Source: Lumbricus rubellus (taxonomy: Eukaryota; Annelida; Clitellata; Crassiclitellata; Lumbricidae). From it: a stretch of DNA of 64,000 nucleotides. The notes beneath the pieces are model-generated. The model was given only the letters and a program-made list of their open reading frames with translations. It made no database searches and was not told the DNA's origin. Shown piece by piece: positions 11,683 through 23,325 of this stretch. How positions within the stretch are numbered: position 1 is the stretch's first letter; the number at the start of each line of letters is the position of its first letter. The position numbers and the translations under genes were made by a program. The stretch lies in assembly GCA_945859605.1 (NCBI GenBank), contig OX243822.1, positions 2,855,316-2,919,315 on the forward strand, written 5' to 3'.

Positions 11683-11883
11683 ACCTACAGTCTGGGAATT
11701 ATTCATTCGCTGTGGCCACGCCCTGTTCGCGGTTGTCCAGTCCAATGCGGGGAGGGGTGACGGCTGGGATGGGTGGGGGTTGGGTGGGTTGGTGGAAACG
11801 GAGGGTTCCCTCTCTGGTTGTGGCGGTTGTGGGGAAGGTGATTCTTGATGTGCTGTTGACGAAAGGTGACCGAGTGAAAGACA

Positions 11884-11906
11884 GTGTGTGTGTGTGTGTG
11901 TGTGTG

Positions 11907-11939
<33 letters not shown>

Positions 11940-11950
11940 GTCTGTCTGCG
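11884..11950. repeat. (TG)n(TCTG)n compound microsatellite
   Basis: (TG)13 followed by (TCTG)8-like units. Confidence 0.9.
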
Positions 11951-12790
11951 TCACTGAGACACTCTCTGACTATGTGTGCATGCGTCTTTCTCTCTGTGTC
12001 TTTCTCTGTATCTGTGACTCTTGAGAATCTTGTTCATTATCATTTCTGTCTGTATGTCTGTCTGTATGTCTATCTCTCTCTCTCTCCGTCCTATCTCGGC
12101 CACCACACAGGACCGCCTAGAAGGCCAAGTGGCGCTGCCTGCCTCCATTGCCACCAGCTTCGCTTCATCAGCCAAGCCTCGACATCTCTCAGGCTGACCG
12201 CACGGGACAACCGCACGGGGTCCAATTCCCACCAACCCTAACCAAAACTAACCCGCCAATCTCACTCACTCATCTGCGCCACAACCTAAAAACCATTATA
12301 CAAGTACCACACACAGTGCGGTTTACTACACTGACTCACCATACTGCACCCCGTGCGCTTATCCGCGTATGCACGGAGACTGCACGTTGATGATGGCGAC
12401 ATAGTAATGAGCCGCAACGACGTTAGGTGGCTGCCAGCGCCAGGCCTGTGGTTCGGTGGTTGGGGAGGGAGGGAGGGATTACCCAGGAGGGAGAAGATGC
12501 TGTGGATACAGCGGCTGGCTGTGGATGAACGATTGTTTTAATCCTACGCAAATGTATGCAAGTCGATGAGTCATAATACATTGCAAACATTGAATTGCAA
12601 TGATGTTAGGTGGAACATGGTCGCGTACATTGTGCGTAATGTAAATGTTGATGCAAATGTAAACTGTAAAATGTAATATGTAAATGTGCGTGTAAATGTT
12701 TGTAATGCAAATCTGAAAAGCCGAAGTGTGTGCGAGTTATGCTAAAAAATCTGATCCACGGCTGCACGAATATGGGATTGGGTTTAACAC
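11951..12790. other. No gene seen; locally GC-rich unique sequence
   Basis: 12090-12480 is richer in GC than its neighbours and may be unique sequence, but frames are short and show no motif. 12600-12720 repeats AATGTAAAT-like words. Confidence 0.4.
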
Positions 12791-12799
12791 GTGCGGTGT

Positions 12800-12890
12800 A
12801 TTATTAGCATACAGACAGACAGACGTCAATAATAAAGACACCCAAAGATATACACATAGACAGGCAGACAGACAAACAGACAGACAAACG
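12800..12890. repeat. (ACAG)n-type microsatellite
   Basis: Interrupted CAGA and ACAG units. Confidence 0.75.
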
Positions 12891-12959
12891 ACTGCGATGT
12901 CAATAATAAAATAATGATGCTGCATGTTGACGATATTTATTTCTTACTTTCAACAGGCG

Positions 12960-13920
12960 AGAAATCAATAAATCGAGATAGAAATGATTATGGAGAGGAG
13001 TATTTTAGGAGAAGTATAGGATGAGGAAGAGAAGGACAACGAGATGGAGGTAGAAGAGAAAGGAGAAGAGAAGGACGAGGAGAAGGAAGAGAAGAATTAG
13101 GGTAACAAGAGCGGGAAAAGAAGTGAGAGTATAAAGAGGAGGACGTGAAAGAGATGGTAGGTATTATAGAAGAAAGGAGATAGCGAGTCGAAATGATATT
13201 TTACATGTACGCTTCGAATGAATGACATAATGAATGAATGTTCAATACGTTGTTTGAACGAACGAACCAAACAAACAACAAGCGAAACGGTTCAACGCAT
13301 GAACAAACAATAATTTGATCGAATGAATGAACGATGAAATAATTATCAAACGTTATAGGGAGAGAGATTGAAACAACGGGAGATAGAAGGACACAGAGAC
13401 AGAGACCGAGGCAGAGACTGAGACAGAGACGGATACAACGAAACTTACGAATGACAGAGAGAACGAGACTTAGACAGAGAGAGACAAAGAAAGCGAGACA
13501 GACAGAAAGAGATAGAGCGACGCACATAGCCTACACGTACATATACAGGCATTCAGAGACAGACACAGATACAGCGAAGCTTACAGATGGCAGAGACAGA
13601 GACAGACATAAAGAGACACACGGACAAGCAGACATACAGACATACAGACATATATACCTACAGACAGAGACAGAGACAGTGAGAGATAGAGAGAGATAAA
13701 CAGACAGATACAGAGGCAGAGACATTGAAAGCCGGAGAGAGACACACGCAGACATAGAGACATTCAGACACACAGACAGAGACAGAGACAGTGTGAGCCA
13801 GAGAGTAGCACATCAAAGCTGACGAAAGCCAGACACAGGCATACAAACGTACGAGAAGACAGAAAAAGAGACAAAGAAAGAGACAGAGAGAGAGAGTGAC
13901 AAAACGAAAAACACCAATGT
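12960..13920. repeat. Purine-rich GAGAAG and AGACAG cryptic repeats
   Basis: 13000-13200 is GAGAAGGA-rich. 13365-13910 is AGAGACAG-rich with interruptions. Frames such as 13451-13699 and its complements are low-complexity artefacts. This is downstream of the Sp gene and may overlap its 3' UTR. Confidence 0.7.
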
Positions 13921-13926
13921 TTCGCT

Positions 13927-14907
13927 TCACTGATCAGTTGTTTCGGTCGAATGCGTTTTCGAATGTTTATTCAAATGGTCACTTCTCATGAACTTCTTTC
14001 CGCATCTTCCACACACAAACTTCTTCTCACCAGTATGAGTTCTCAGATGACGTTGCAGCTCATCCGATCTCGTGAATCTCTTCCCACAAAACAACCAGTT
14101 ACAGAGGAACGGTCTGTCCCCAGAATGCCACCGAAGATGCGCCTTCAGGTGCGACGTCTTGTTGTACACCTTCCCACATCCGGGCACGTGACAGCTGTGC
14201 ACGTGACCACGCCGAGACCCAACTTCCGGTTCGTCAGTTCCAACACAGTTGGGGCAATCGCATGTGGAGCTACGAATCGCTGTACGGTTCTCAGCGTAGT
14301 AGCCCGGATGTTTGTGGAGTTCCGGTGGTGGTGGCGATAGGTCATTTCCGGTTGAGTCTGGAGCTGAGGATTCTGGGAGAACCGGATGTGACGTTATCAG
14401 CAACTTCCGGTAGTCGACGGATGACGTTGGCTGCAGCGAGCGCGGGAAAACTTCGTGGGTGGTATTGGACCAGCGAACGACCGGAGAAGATGAGGGTGAG
14501 AATTGGGTGGTCCTGTTGAAGCAGGGGGTGGGTTCGGCGCCGTTGAGGGTCCACGGCTCGAAGCACGATGGTGCGAAGCCCAGAGGGGCTGAGGGTGAGC
14601 GGACCACCCCTCCTACTCCTCCTTCCACCTGTAGGTTGGTGAAGGGCAGAGGGTAGAGGCCGTTGGGGTCGGAGGGAAAACCGAGAGTGTGACGTCGCAG
14701 ATGGTGGGCTGTTGCCATGGATGGCTCCGCCTCGTCCTGGAAAGAGGATGGTGGGGGATAGATCGGCGGAGCGATTTGGGTTCCGCTCCATGGAGTTAGG
14801 AAGCCTCGCCAGAAAGAGGAGGAGGGTGAAGGTTGGACGACATCATGCGGGTGGCAAGAGCCGCTGTTGGGCCTTCCTGGACTAAACTGACCAGTTCCCG
14901 TTAGCAT
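13927..14907 (-). CDS. Sp-family (buttonhead-box) C2H2 zinc-finger transcription factor
   Basis: The minus-strand frame from ATG 14907-14905 to TGA 13929-13927 gives 326 residues. A buttonhead box CDCPNC lies at about 216-221. Three C2H2 fingers follow at about 239-261, 269-291 and 299-319. They carry the diagnostic [32 protein letters not shown] and [12 protein letters not shown] motifs, which contact GC/GT boxes. The box plus these fingers separates Sp from KLF proteins; Sp5 versus Sp6-9 is not resolved. The N-terminus is Ser/Pro-rich, as expected of an activation region, with no clear SPLALL Sp box. The fingers depart from the family consensus at a few places ([16 protein letters not shown]). 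The open frame continues upstream to 15015, but that part is minisatellite. A 5' exon may exist, so the true start is uncertain. Confidence 0.85.
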   Translation of the reverse strand: MLTGTGQFSPGRPNSGSCHPHDVVQPSPSSSFWRGFLTPWSGTQIAPPIYPPPSSFQDEAEPSMATAHHLRRHTLGFPSDPNGLYPLPFTNLQVEGGVGGVVRSPSAPLGFAPSCFEPWTLNGAEPTPCFNRTTQFSPSSSPVVRWSNTTHEVFPRSLQPTSSVDYRKLLITSHPVLPESSAPDSTGNDLSPPPPELHKHPGYYAENRTAIRSSTCDCPNCVGTDEPEVGSRRGHVHSCHVPGCGKVYNKTSHLKAHLRWHSGDRPFLCNWLFCGKRFTRSDELQRHLRTHTGEKKFVCGRCGKKFMRSDHLNKHSKTHSTETTDQ

Positions 14908-14909
14908 CA

Positions 14910-15186
14910 CCTCTCGACGAAGTTGACCACAGGACGAAGTTGACCACTGGACAAAGTTGACCACTGAACGAAGTTGACCACTGAACGAAGTTGACCACTG
15001 GACGAAGTTGACCACTGGACGAAGTTGACCACTGGACTATACAGACTAATGGACGAAGTTGACCACTGGACGAAGTTGACCACAGGACTAAGTTGATCAC
15101 TGGACGAAGTTGACCACTGGACAAAGTTGACCACTCGACGAAGTTGACCAGTGGACGAAGTTGACCACTGGACGAAGTTGATCGAT
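14910..15186. repeat. 17-bp minisatellite (GAAGTTGACCACTGGAC)n
   Basis: About 16 units of GAAGTTGACCACTGGAC with sparse point variants. It abuts the proposed Sp start codon. Because 17 is not a multiple of 3, the minus strand reads successive overlapping [13 protein letters not shown] frames, extending the Sp frame spuriously. Confidence 0.95.
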
Positions 15187-15935
15187 TGAAAATATTTTCG
15201 ACCAGTCCAGATTTCTAGATATACATGTATACCAGATTATGTAACTACAAAATAAATGGCGATTTAGAAGGAATTACAATCATGTATATGTCGATTCAAA
15301 AATTAAGAAATTATAAAAATTCAGTTTGAATTCGTTTATTTTATTTACACGCCTTTAGTAAATGTCTGCAAAAATCACTAACAAAAATTCCTCTAGATAA
15401 GTGCTGCAATATGCTGAGCAAATTTCTGTCCCGGGTAACAGCCTCTGTTGTCATAGACCCTGGTCAAATCGGATCCATCCAATATAACCAATCTTTTAGT
15501 CTCCAATTATAGGCCTACTCTCCATAATGCAGATGATGGCCTTAGACACCTTTGAAACATTCCAACTAATTCTATAAAAAGTTTGGGATAGGTATGGACG
15601 CCGTATTGCACCGGCATAAGTATATAAATTCTGCTCTTCCGGATCCATCTATAAATCTATTTAAAATACCACTTTAATTGACAAAGCTCTAGCAATACTC
15701 TTCCGGATTATTTTAAATAAGGCTCCAATAAATTTCTCTGACAAAACAATATCTAATGAATCACTTTAGTGAAAGCTCCCATAAATCTCCAACAAACATC
15801 TATTATAATAACAGAAAATCTGCATTAAAATAAATCATCTCAACAAAATTCCAACAAATCTTTCGATTCAATAATCTCTCAAACAAAACAAATCTCTAAT
15901 ATATCACTTAAAATTATCCTAACAAATTCTTCCAG
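15187..15935. other. AT-rich region with one dispersed repeat
   Basis: 15388-15480 matches 1955-2055. Between 15640 and 15930 short AATCTCTNACAAA-like words recur loosely. No gene seen. Confidence 0.5.
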
Positions 15936-15941
15936 CTTACC

Positions 15942-16120
15942 TGCGTCTCTTCCAACTTGTAATCCGATCCTTAATGTCTTCTTCCCTTGATGGAAAAATC
16001 CACCTCTTCCCAGCGGTCACTCATTCTGTCCACTCATTGACCATTTCCACTTGACTCCCATCCGTCACGGTCCCTGATAATCAGTCAGGCGTGACGGGCC
16101 TCCGCCCACTCTTTGGTGCC
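15942..16120 (-). other. Possible 5' untranslated exon of the Sp gene
   Basis: On the minus strand GAAGAGACGCAG is followed by GTAAGC, a good splice-donor match (exon end near 15942). The segment is richer in GC than its flanks and lies about 1 kb upstream of the Sp frame. Its ATGs are followed quickly by stops, so it would be untranslated. No clear pyrimidine-rich acceptor is visible before 14907. Speculative. Confidence 0.25.
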
Positions 16121-16319
16121 CTGTCCAGGCATGCGTGAACGACGGTACCGACAACCTAAAATCAGGGTCTGCCTGGACTTTTTTTTCTACACCACATTAA
16201 AATCGTTATCGAACATCCACACAAAAAGACTTCCTTGAACGGTTTATTATTTTTTTACACTGTTCTCATAATTATTGTGTCGTATTATAGACCACATCAA
16301 CCGTTTTAGTTTTAGTTGC

Positions 16320-16565
16320 AGGAATGAAAGAAAGAAAGAATGAATAGTTGAATGAATGAATGCATAAATGAATGATTGGTTGGCTGATTGATTGATTGAT
16401 TAAATGACTGACTGAATGAATGAACGAACGAATGAATGAATGATTGAATGAATGAATGAATGAATGAATGAGTGAATGAATGAACGAATAAATGAATGAA
16501 TGAATGAATGAATGAATGAATGAATGAATGAATGAATGAATGAATGAATGAATGAATGAATGAAT
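16320..16565. repeat. (GAAT)n microsatellite
   Basis: GAAT/TGAA tetranucleotides with interruptions, becoming nearly pure for about 120 bp at 16440-16565. Confidence 0.95.
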
Positions 16566-17008
16566 GGCACATCTCCTGAAAAGGTGGAGTGCTCGGAGAA
16601 CTGGGAAATTTTTTCATTATTAGATGAGCCATGGTCCCGCGGCCCATGGAATATGACTTTTAGATTCGATACATGCATATAATGCTAAAATAATAACAGT
16701 TACTATCAAAACTTAGAGCCTGGAAAAAGGTTCGATTCAACAATTATAATCCACCTGAGAGATACAAATGGTTTCTTTTCCCTTCGTTTACCACATACCG
16801 CAAATTAGCCCCGCCCTGACCCACCCCGGCCTGTCCACCCTCAACCTCCCACCACCTCTCTCCCTCCTCCCTCCCGTCCATTACCAAGTCATTGACTTCC
16901 AACATCCTACGACCATTGATCATTACTTGCACCCCCTCGGGGTGAGGGCCTCTACCCGCTTCTGCCCTTGCCTCTACCACCTGTTGACTGAGGAAACGAT
17001 GTTGGAAG

Positions 17009-17042
17009 ATCTAATCATGATCATCAGTCTAATCATGATCGA
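17009..17042. repeat. 18-bp minisatellite, copy A (about 2 units)
   Basis: TCTAATCATGATCATCAG, then TCTAATCATGAT, ending at CGAGACGAG. This is the near-unexpanded state of the array. Confidence 0.9.
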
Positions 17043-17701
17043 GACGAGTCATCGTAGCGACCGACGTATAAGCGGTGGCGACTTCATTTTCTTGGCCTCG
17101 GGGTATGACGGTCACCTAAAATGTCTTGTATAATTGTACTGCTTTATGTTGCATTGCACCGAACTGTATAGTGCTGCACTTTACTGTATTCTGTTGTATT
17201 ATATTTTTTTATTATAATTATTTGCAAAACTGTATAATAATTGCATTGTAAAAATGTATTGTTTTTTTAAATTCAATTATATCGCATTTTATTTTCAGCA
17301 TTGCGATTTCAAATTGCCTTGTGACGTACAGTTGTACACCATGATTCTAGTGAGGAAGAAGCCACCGTTAATCCCGGACTATTTCTCGGCTTCGTTTACA
17401 TGTTTTTATAGCAAAATCTCAAACTTTAGAAGAGGTGTTTAAAGACTTCATGTTTTCTGTTCAATTGTTGTCAACCAGTTCTCTTATTTAATACGGTTAA
17501 GACATCTAGCTCTTACGGGTTGTTGTTTCGAGTCTTTAACACCGTCCTATGCATGGTCACTTATGAAGCCATCCTCCTTTCTACAGACTTAGGGCTGGCA
17601 CCATATGGAGTACAGGCAGTGGCGAAATCAATTTGGTCATTCTGTGAATTGAAGGGTGTGTAATAATTATAATAGATGAGACCAGTGTGTGTGTCACCGT
17701 G

Positions 17702-17920
17702 AAATTGAAATGTTGGGGTTTAACGACTCTTTTTCATATCGAAGATGATCAGCGTCGGAGGCAGAGAACAACCTCACACTCCACGTTTATATTGCGACCG
17801 AGTCACCCGCAGTAAAGATCCGAGAAATTAATCTCTGATAAACCGACCGACCGGGAATCGAACCAGTGCCGCCGGCGGGGCGAGCGGGCTACAAACCCAC
17901 TCGACCACTGAGGATCTTCA
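17702..17920 (-). mobile_element. tRNA-derived SINE (third type), 12-bp target duplication
   Basis: The minus strand reads CAGTGGTCGAGTGGGTTTG (A box) and GGTTCGATTCCCGGTCGG (B box near 17850), with a tail toward 17702. TGTGTCACCGTG flanks it exactly at 17690-17701 and 17921-17932. Copies B and D lack it (see 20095-20130), so insertion followed module duplication. The head is Ser/Leu-tRNA-like. Confidence 0.9.
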
Positions 17921-18307
17921 TGTGTCACCGTGGCATAGCGTAGCATTGATAAACAGCTCAATAGAAGTTACTATTTACATAATTATGTAATTAGCCCCCC
18001 CCCCCTTCAGATATGTATGTATGTATTATTTATGAACATTTCTGAGACCAGGCTGTTGTTTATCTGGCGTGTCTAGCTGATCTGCCTTATCTCAACGAGC
18101 AAGATATCCATCGATATAACCAATGATAATAATTATGCCTTGGTTAGTTGGTTTAACAACTCTTTTTATAGCAATGATTACTATTATTCTACTTCGCCTG
18201 TTGGTCGTTTCATTGCATCAGGTTGTAGCGTTTATTTTTATATAACAGTTTTGAATAATGCTTTAAAGGTGTCTTATGACAACGCTTTACCAGTCGGTTT
18301 GTTTTGT

Positions 18308-18430
18308 GGGTGTTTAACGACACTGCGTCCCAGCAAAAATTACCAGCGTCGCCCTCCTACTTTCACTGCAATTTGGACTGGCACTGACAGAGTAGACGAA
18401 CAGTGCCGGAGTTTAACCAGTCCTATATGC
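18308..18430 (+). repeat. Box B
   Basis: GTTTAACGACACTGCGTC, CAGCGTCGCCCTCCTAC, then GGACTGGCACTGACAGAGT. Box A (TATATAACAGTTTTG ... CTTTAAAGGTGTC) lies about 60 bp upstream. Confidence 0.7.
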
Positions 18431-18607
18431 ATTGCATTTCATAGCATCAATGCAGCACCATATTCTTTACTGGCTAATTAAGGTCATCAGTAATGATATT
18501 ACCGGTATCATGGTTAAGCATAATATGTAAATAGTAACTTCTATTGAACCGTTGCGAATCAATGCGACGCTCATTGCAATGAATAATTAGAATAATAATT
18601 GTTTCTG

Positions 18608-18720
18608 TTTAACGACACTGTAATATCCAAGATCATTAGCGGAACCATACTCCTTCATTTGGGCTTGGGACTGGCACTTTCAGTGCACGAACATTGCCGA
18701 AGTTAAGCACTATGTATACG
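18608..18720 (+). repeat. Box B
   Basis: TTAACGACACTGTAATA, GATCATTAGCGGAACC, then GGCACTTTCAGTGCACG. The hairpin stem GCACT/AGTGC is intact with a different loop. Confidence 0.7.
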
Positions 18721-18770
18721 ATAGAGTCGTTATTCAATATCAGTGAGTGTCTTTCAATTTAACCCTTAGA

Positions 18771-20925
18771 ATCTGCTTGGGGGATACAAAAAGATTTCCT
18801 TCCCATTCGTTTACACCAGACCGCAAATGAGTCCAGCCCTGATCCACCCCAACCTATCCACCCTATCCCGCCCACCACCCTCCGTCATGCATTACCGAGT
18901 CATTGACTTCCAACATCTTACGGCCATTGATCATTACTTGGCCCCTCGGGGTGAGGGCGTCTACCCTCCTTCTGTCCATTGCCTCTACCACCTGTTGACT
19001 GAGGCAACGATGTTGGAAGATCTAATCATGATCATCATTCTAATCATGATCATCATTCTAATCATGATCATCATTTTAATCATGATCATCAGTCTAATCA
19101 TGATCATCATTCTAATCATGATCATCGTTATAATCATGATCATCATTCTAATCATTCTAATCATGATCATCATTCTAATCATGATCATCATTCTAAACAT
19201 GATCATCATTCTAATCATGATCATCATTCTAATCATCATCATCGTTCTAATCATGATCATCATTCTAATCACGATCATCATTCTAATCATGATCATCATT
19301 CTAATCATGATCATCATTCTAATCATGATCATCGTTCTAATCATGATCATCATTCTAATCATGATCATCAGTCTAATCATGATCATCATTCTAATCATGA
19401 TCATCATTCTAATCATGATCATCATTCTAATCATGATCATCATTCTAATCATGATCATCAACCTGACCATAATCGAGACGAATGGTCAAAGCGACATCTT
19501 GCGATGACGTGGAAGCGGTAGCGACTTTGTTTTCTTATCCTCGGCGTATATGGTGGGCACCTAAAATGAGTTGTATTGTTTTGCTTGTAATGCATTGCAT
19601 CGAACTGTATTGCGTTGCATTGTATTGTATTGTACTGTATTCTGTTGTATTATATTGTGTAATTGTATCGCGCTGTGAAATTGTATTCTGCTGTAATACA
19701 TTTTTTATTGAATTTCCAAAAAACGTACACCTGTACGTTCTAGTGAGGAAACTGCAGCAACCTATTATCCCAACTAATTTTTTCCTTCGTCTACAATTTT
19801 TATAGAAAGGTTTCAAGCTTAGAAAAGGTGTTTAAGTACTGCATGTTTTTTTCTGACCAGGCTTGTTGTCAACCAGTTCTTTCTTAAGGTTAAGACATCT
19901 AGCAAATACTGGATGTTGTTTCAAGTCTCTAACGCCACGCATACTGTGCATGGTTCCTTATGAAGTCACCCCCTTTCCGCAGGCTTTGGACTAAGTCCGA
20001 CTAACGCTGTAAAGAGTATACAGGGAATGGCGAATTTATTTTTGATCAATCTGTGATGGTATTCTAGAAGGGGTAGGTTTGGTACACTACAGATGCCACC
20101 GGTGTGTGGGTCATCGTGGTAGGCCTATATAGCGTAGAATTGAACATTGTACAACGGCTCAATAGAAGTTACTATTTACATATGGAATTAGAGATCAGCA
20201 TATTGTTTATATCTGGCGTGCATCGCTGATTTACCTTGTCTCTGCAGGGACCAATAAAGCCCTCGAGAACCATTATAATTATGTCTTTGTTACTTGGCTT
20301 AACATGTCATGTCAATCATGACATGATTTCTTATATCAAAGACTGATAATCCTATTACTTCCCATTTGCTTACAACGTGTTGTGGAGTTCTTGAATATAT
20401 AAAAAAATTGCAATGTTTTAAAAGGTGCTTAGGAGAACGTTTATATCCATGCAGATAATTAGTTTTGTGGGTGTTTAACGACACTGTCCCAACAAAAATT
20501 ACCAGCGTCGCCCTCCTAATTTAACTACAATTGGGCTGGCACTGACAGAGTGCGAACAGTGACGGAGTCTAACCAGTCCTATGCATTGCATTTCATAGCA
20601 TCAATGTAGCACGATATTCTTTACTGGCTGTATTAACGTTGTCGGTGATGGTGTTTACTGGTATCATGGTTAAGCATAATATTATTAATGTAAATAGTAA
20701 CTTCTATTGAGCCGTTGTTAAGCGTTGCGAATAATTGCGACGTTCATTTCCAATGTATAATTAATTAGTAATAATTGTTTCTATTTAACGACACTGTAAT
20801 GTTGAAGATCATTAGCGGCACCCTCCTCCTTCAACCGTGCTTGGGACTGGCACGAATATAAAGTTAAGTACTATGATAGAGTCATTACTCAATATCAGTG
20901 AGTGTCTTTCAATTTAACCCTTAGA
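18771..20925 (+). repeat. Tandem module copy B
   Basis: Same landmark order as copy A, with the minisatellite at 19019-19463 and box B copies at 20463-20580 and 20788-20880. It lacks the copy A SINE. Confidence 0.85.
19019..19463. repeat. 18-bp minisatellite, copy B (about 25 units)
   Basis: Units TCTAATCATGATCATCAT with point variants. One 9-bp half-unit (CTAATCATT) near 19150 breaks phase; the rest keep 18-bp spacing. Confidence 0.95.
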
Positions 20926-21171
20926 ATCCACCTTGGTGATACAAAAAGTTTCTTTCCCCTTTCGTTAACCCCATACCGCAGATGAGCCCCGCCCTGATCC
21001 ACCCCAACCTATCCACCCTATCCCGCCCACCACCCTCCGTCATGCATTACCGAGTCATTGACTTCCAACATCTTACGGCCATTGGTCATTATACATGGTC
21101 CCCGGGGTGAGGGTCTCTACCCTCCTTCTGCCCAGTGCCTCTGCCACCTGTTGAGGAAACGATGTTGGAAG

Positions 21172-21291
21172 ATCAAATCATGATGATCATTCTAATCATG
21201 ATGATCATTCTAATCATGATCATCATTCTAATCATGATCATCATTCTAATCATGATCATTATTCTAATCATGATCATCAATCTAATCATGA
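21172..21291. repeat. 18-bp minisatellite, copy C (about 7 units)
   Basis: Units vary as TCTAATCATGATGATCAT and TCTAATCATGATCATCAT. Flanked by GTTGGAAGATC and CGAGACGAATG, as in the other copies. Confidence 0.95.
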
Positions 21292-22079
21292 TCGAGACGA
21301 ATGATCGTAGCGACATCTTGCGACGACGTGGAAGCGGTGGCGACATCGTTTTCTTGGCCTCGGGGTATGACGATAACCTAAAATGAGTTGTATTGTATCG
21401 TAGTGCTATATGTTGCATTGTATGGAACTGTATTGTGTTGCACTGTACTGTATTGTATTGTACTGTATTTTGATGTATTATATTGTGTAATTGTATTGCG
21501 CTGTGAAATTATTGTATTGTGCCGTATTGTGTTTTATTCCATTCTATATCGTATTATATTTTTCTTATTGCTATTTCAACTGACTTCGTGAATGTATATT
21601 GTATAACCTGTATGTTTCTAGTGCAGAGTAAGCCTCCTTACTTCAAAAGTACTTCTTGTCGTCGTCTACACTATTTTTAGAACCGTTTGAAACGTACAAA
21701 AGGTGTTTAAGAGACGGCATGAAATTGTTTCCAATCAGGCCACTCCCACAGATGGAGGTTGAAGTTTATCTGTTCTGCATTGTCTCAAGCAGGCACGCCA
21801 CTCTGAATTTGAAAAAAAATCAGATCCGGCTGAAAAAAGGGTAGAGAATTCTTTATCGAGAATTTATCAGAAAAAATCCATTTTTCAGACAATTTCTGTC
21901 GACATTACTTTTGTTATCCGACCAGATTTTTATCATTTTTAAATTAAAATTTATGATGGCCTTTCTAAAGTCTTTTACTTCAAAATCTACAATTTGTCAT
22001 CCAAAATTTTCAATTTTTCTTTCAAATTCTGCAATTTTGCGACTTTTATCATGTCTTTTGTGGAGTTTCACCTGAGAAA

Positions 22080-22500
22080 TATACACAGGGTGCGCCAAAA
22101 AGACCTTCCTAGGTTTTTTGCCAAAAAACCTAACATAGCCAGAAGTAGCAAAGGACGACTTTATTAAGCCTCATCTCAAATAATTGTTATCAAATATATC
22201 CTTGATATTGCCAAGTGAAGCACTACCGAGTTCATATGACAACAGTTACTAGAGATGAGACTTGATAAAATCGTGTTTTAATACTTTTTGTTTCGTCTCG
22301 TGTTTGAATCGTCAAAAAAGGTGGGTGACCTCACTAAAAGTGATATAACTTCTGTTCTGTTTGAAATATTTTGATTAAATTTGGCCATCATGTGTAGGTA
22401 TGAATTATGTTTAAGCCTGTGAAATTTCATTTCGATATTCCTACTTTTGGCCAAGATATTGTCAAAAACCTAGGGGGGTCTCTTTGACGCACCCTGTATA
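22080..22500. mobile_element. Mariner-type MITE (~420 bp)
   Basis: The terminal inverted repeats are about 35 bp: left CAGGGTGCGCCAAAAAGAC and CTAGGTTTTT, right CCTAGGGGGGTCTC and TTTGACGCACCCTG. TA dinucleotides flank both ends. CAGGGTG ends with a TA target fit Tc1/mariner. No transposase frame. Confidence 0.75.
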
Positions 22501-23325
22501 AATAAAAAAATCTGAAATGTCACCATGAAGAAAACAAGATCCTAACCAACAAAACCTAGAAACCTAATATAGACAATACCTAAAAACCTAGATCTGTAGG
22601 TATGAAAAGCTTTGAGTGGTATCCGTGGTCTCAGGGAGCAAAATAGCCCTCGAGAATCATTATAATAGTCCTTGGTTAGTTGGTTTAACAACTCTTTTTA
22701 TAACAATGATTACAATTCTACTCCAATTTCGGTTGTCATTGCATCAGGTTGTAGCGTTCATGTTTATATATTATCTGTAAATAACAATTTAAAGGTGTTT
22801 AAATAAACGCTTTATCCAGTCGGTTTGTTTTGTGGGTGTTTAACGACACTGTGTCACAATAAAGATTACCAGCGTCGCCCTCCTACTCTCACTACAAATG
22901 GGACTGGCACTGACAGGGTACGAACAGTGGCGCAGTCTAACCAGTCTTATGCAAATAGCTAGTATTGAGCCGTTGTCAAGCGTTGCGAAACATTGCGACG
23001 CTGATTACAATGTATAATTAGTACTAATTGTTTCTATTTATCAGTGAGTGTCTTTCAATTTAACCCTTAGAATCCACCTTGGGGGATATAAAAGGTTTCT
23101 TTCCCCATTCGCTTACCCCATACCGCAAATGAACCCTGCCCTGACCCACCCCCACCTATCCACCCTCATCCGCCCACCACCCCTATCCCCCTCCCTCCCG
23201 TCCATTACCGAGTCATTGACTTCCAACATCCTACGGTCATTGATCATTACATGGGCCCCACGTGAGGGTCCCTACCCGCTTCTACCCATTGCCTCTACCA
23301 CCTGTTAAGGCAATGATGTTGGAAG

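Larger units (their letters stand above)
16741..18770 (+). repeat. Tandem module copy A
   Basis: First of four copies of a roughly 2.1-kb module. Landmarks in order: AGTCATTGACTTCCAACATC, then CGATGTTGGAAGATCTAATC, the 18-bp minisatellite site, TCTTGGCCTCGGGGTATGAC, an ATTGTATTG-rich stretch, GAAGAGGTGTTTAAAG and TTGTCAACCAGTTCTC. It ends with two box B copies at 18308-18430 and 18608-18720 and TCAGTGAGTGTCTTTCAAT. It carries a private SINE insertion. Confidence 0.85.
20926..23047 (+). repeat. Tandem module copy C
   Basis: Same landmarks, with a 7-unit minisatellite. The stretch corresponding to the later part of the module (about 21730-22620) is replaced by unrelated AT-rich sequence and a mariner-type MITE. 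Homology resumes near 22660 (TTGGTTAGTTGGTTTAACAA). One box B at 22832-22960. Confidence 0.8.

Noticed and set aside
13951..14519. Plus-strand frames across the Sp gene
   Set aside because: Antisense shadows of the zinc-finger coding sequence.
14910..15186. Protein repeat domain (VNFVQWSTS) at the Sp N-terminus
   Set aside because: The 17-bp unit shifts frame each repeat, and similar peptides appear in all three minus frames. A minisatellite is the simpler reading.
16768..17133. A possible coding exon shared by the modules (VIDFQH ... CLYHLLTE ... TMLED ... SGGDF)
   Set aside because: Similar peptides can be read in copies A and B. Copies C and D have frame-breaking indels, copies B and D have a stop after SDILR, and no splice sites or known domain are visible.
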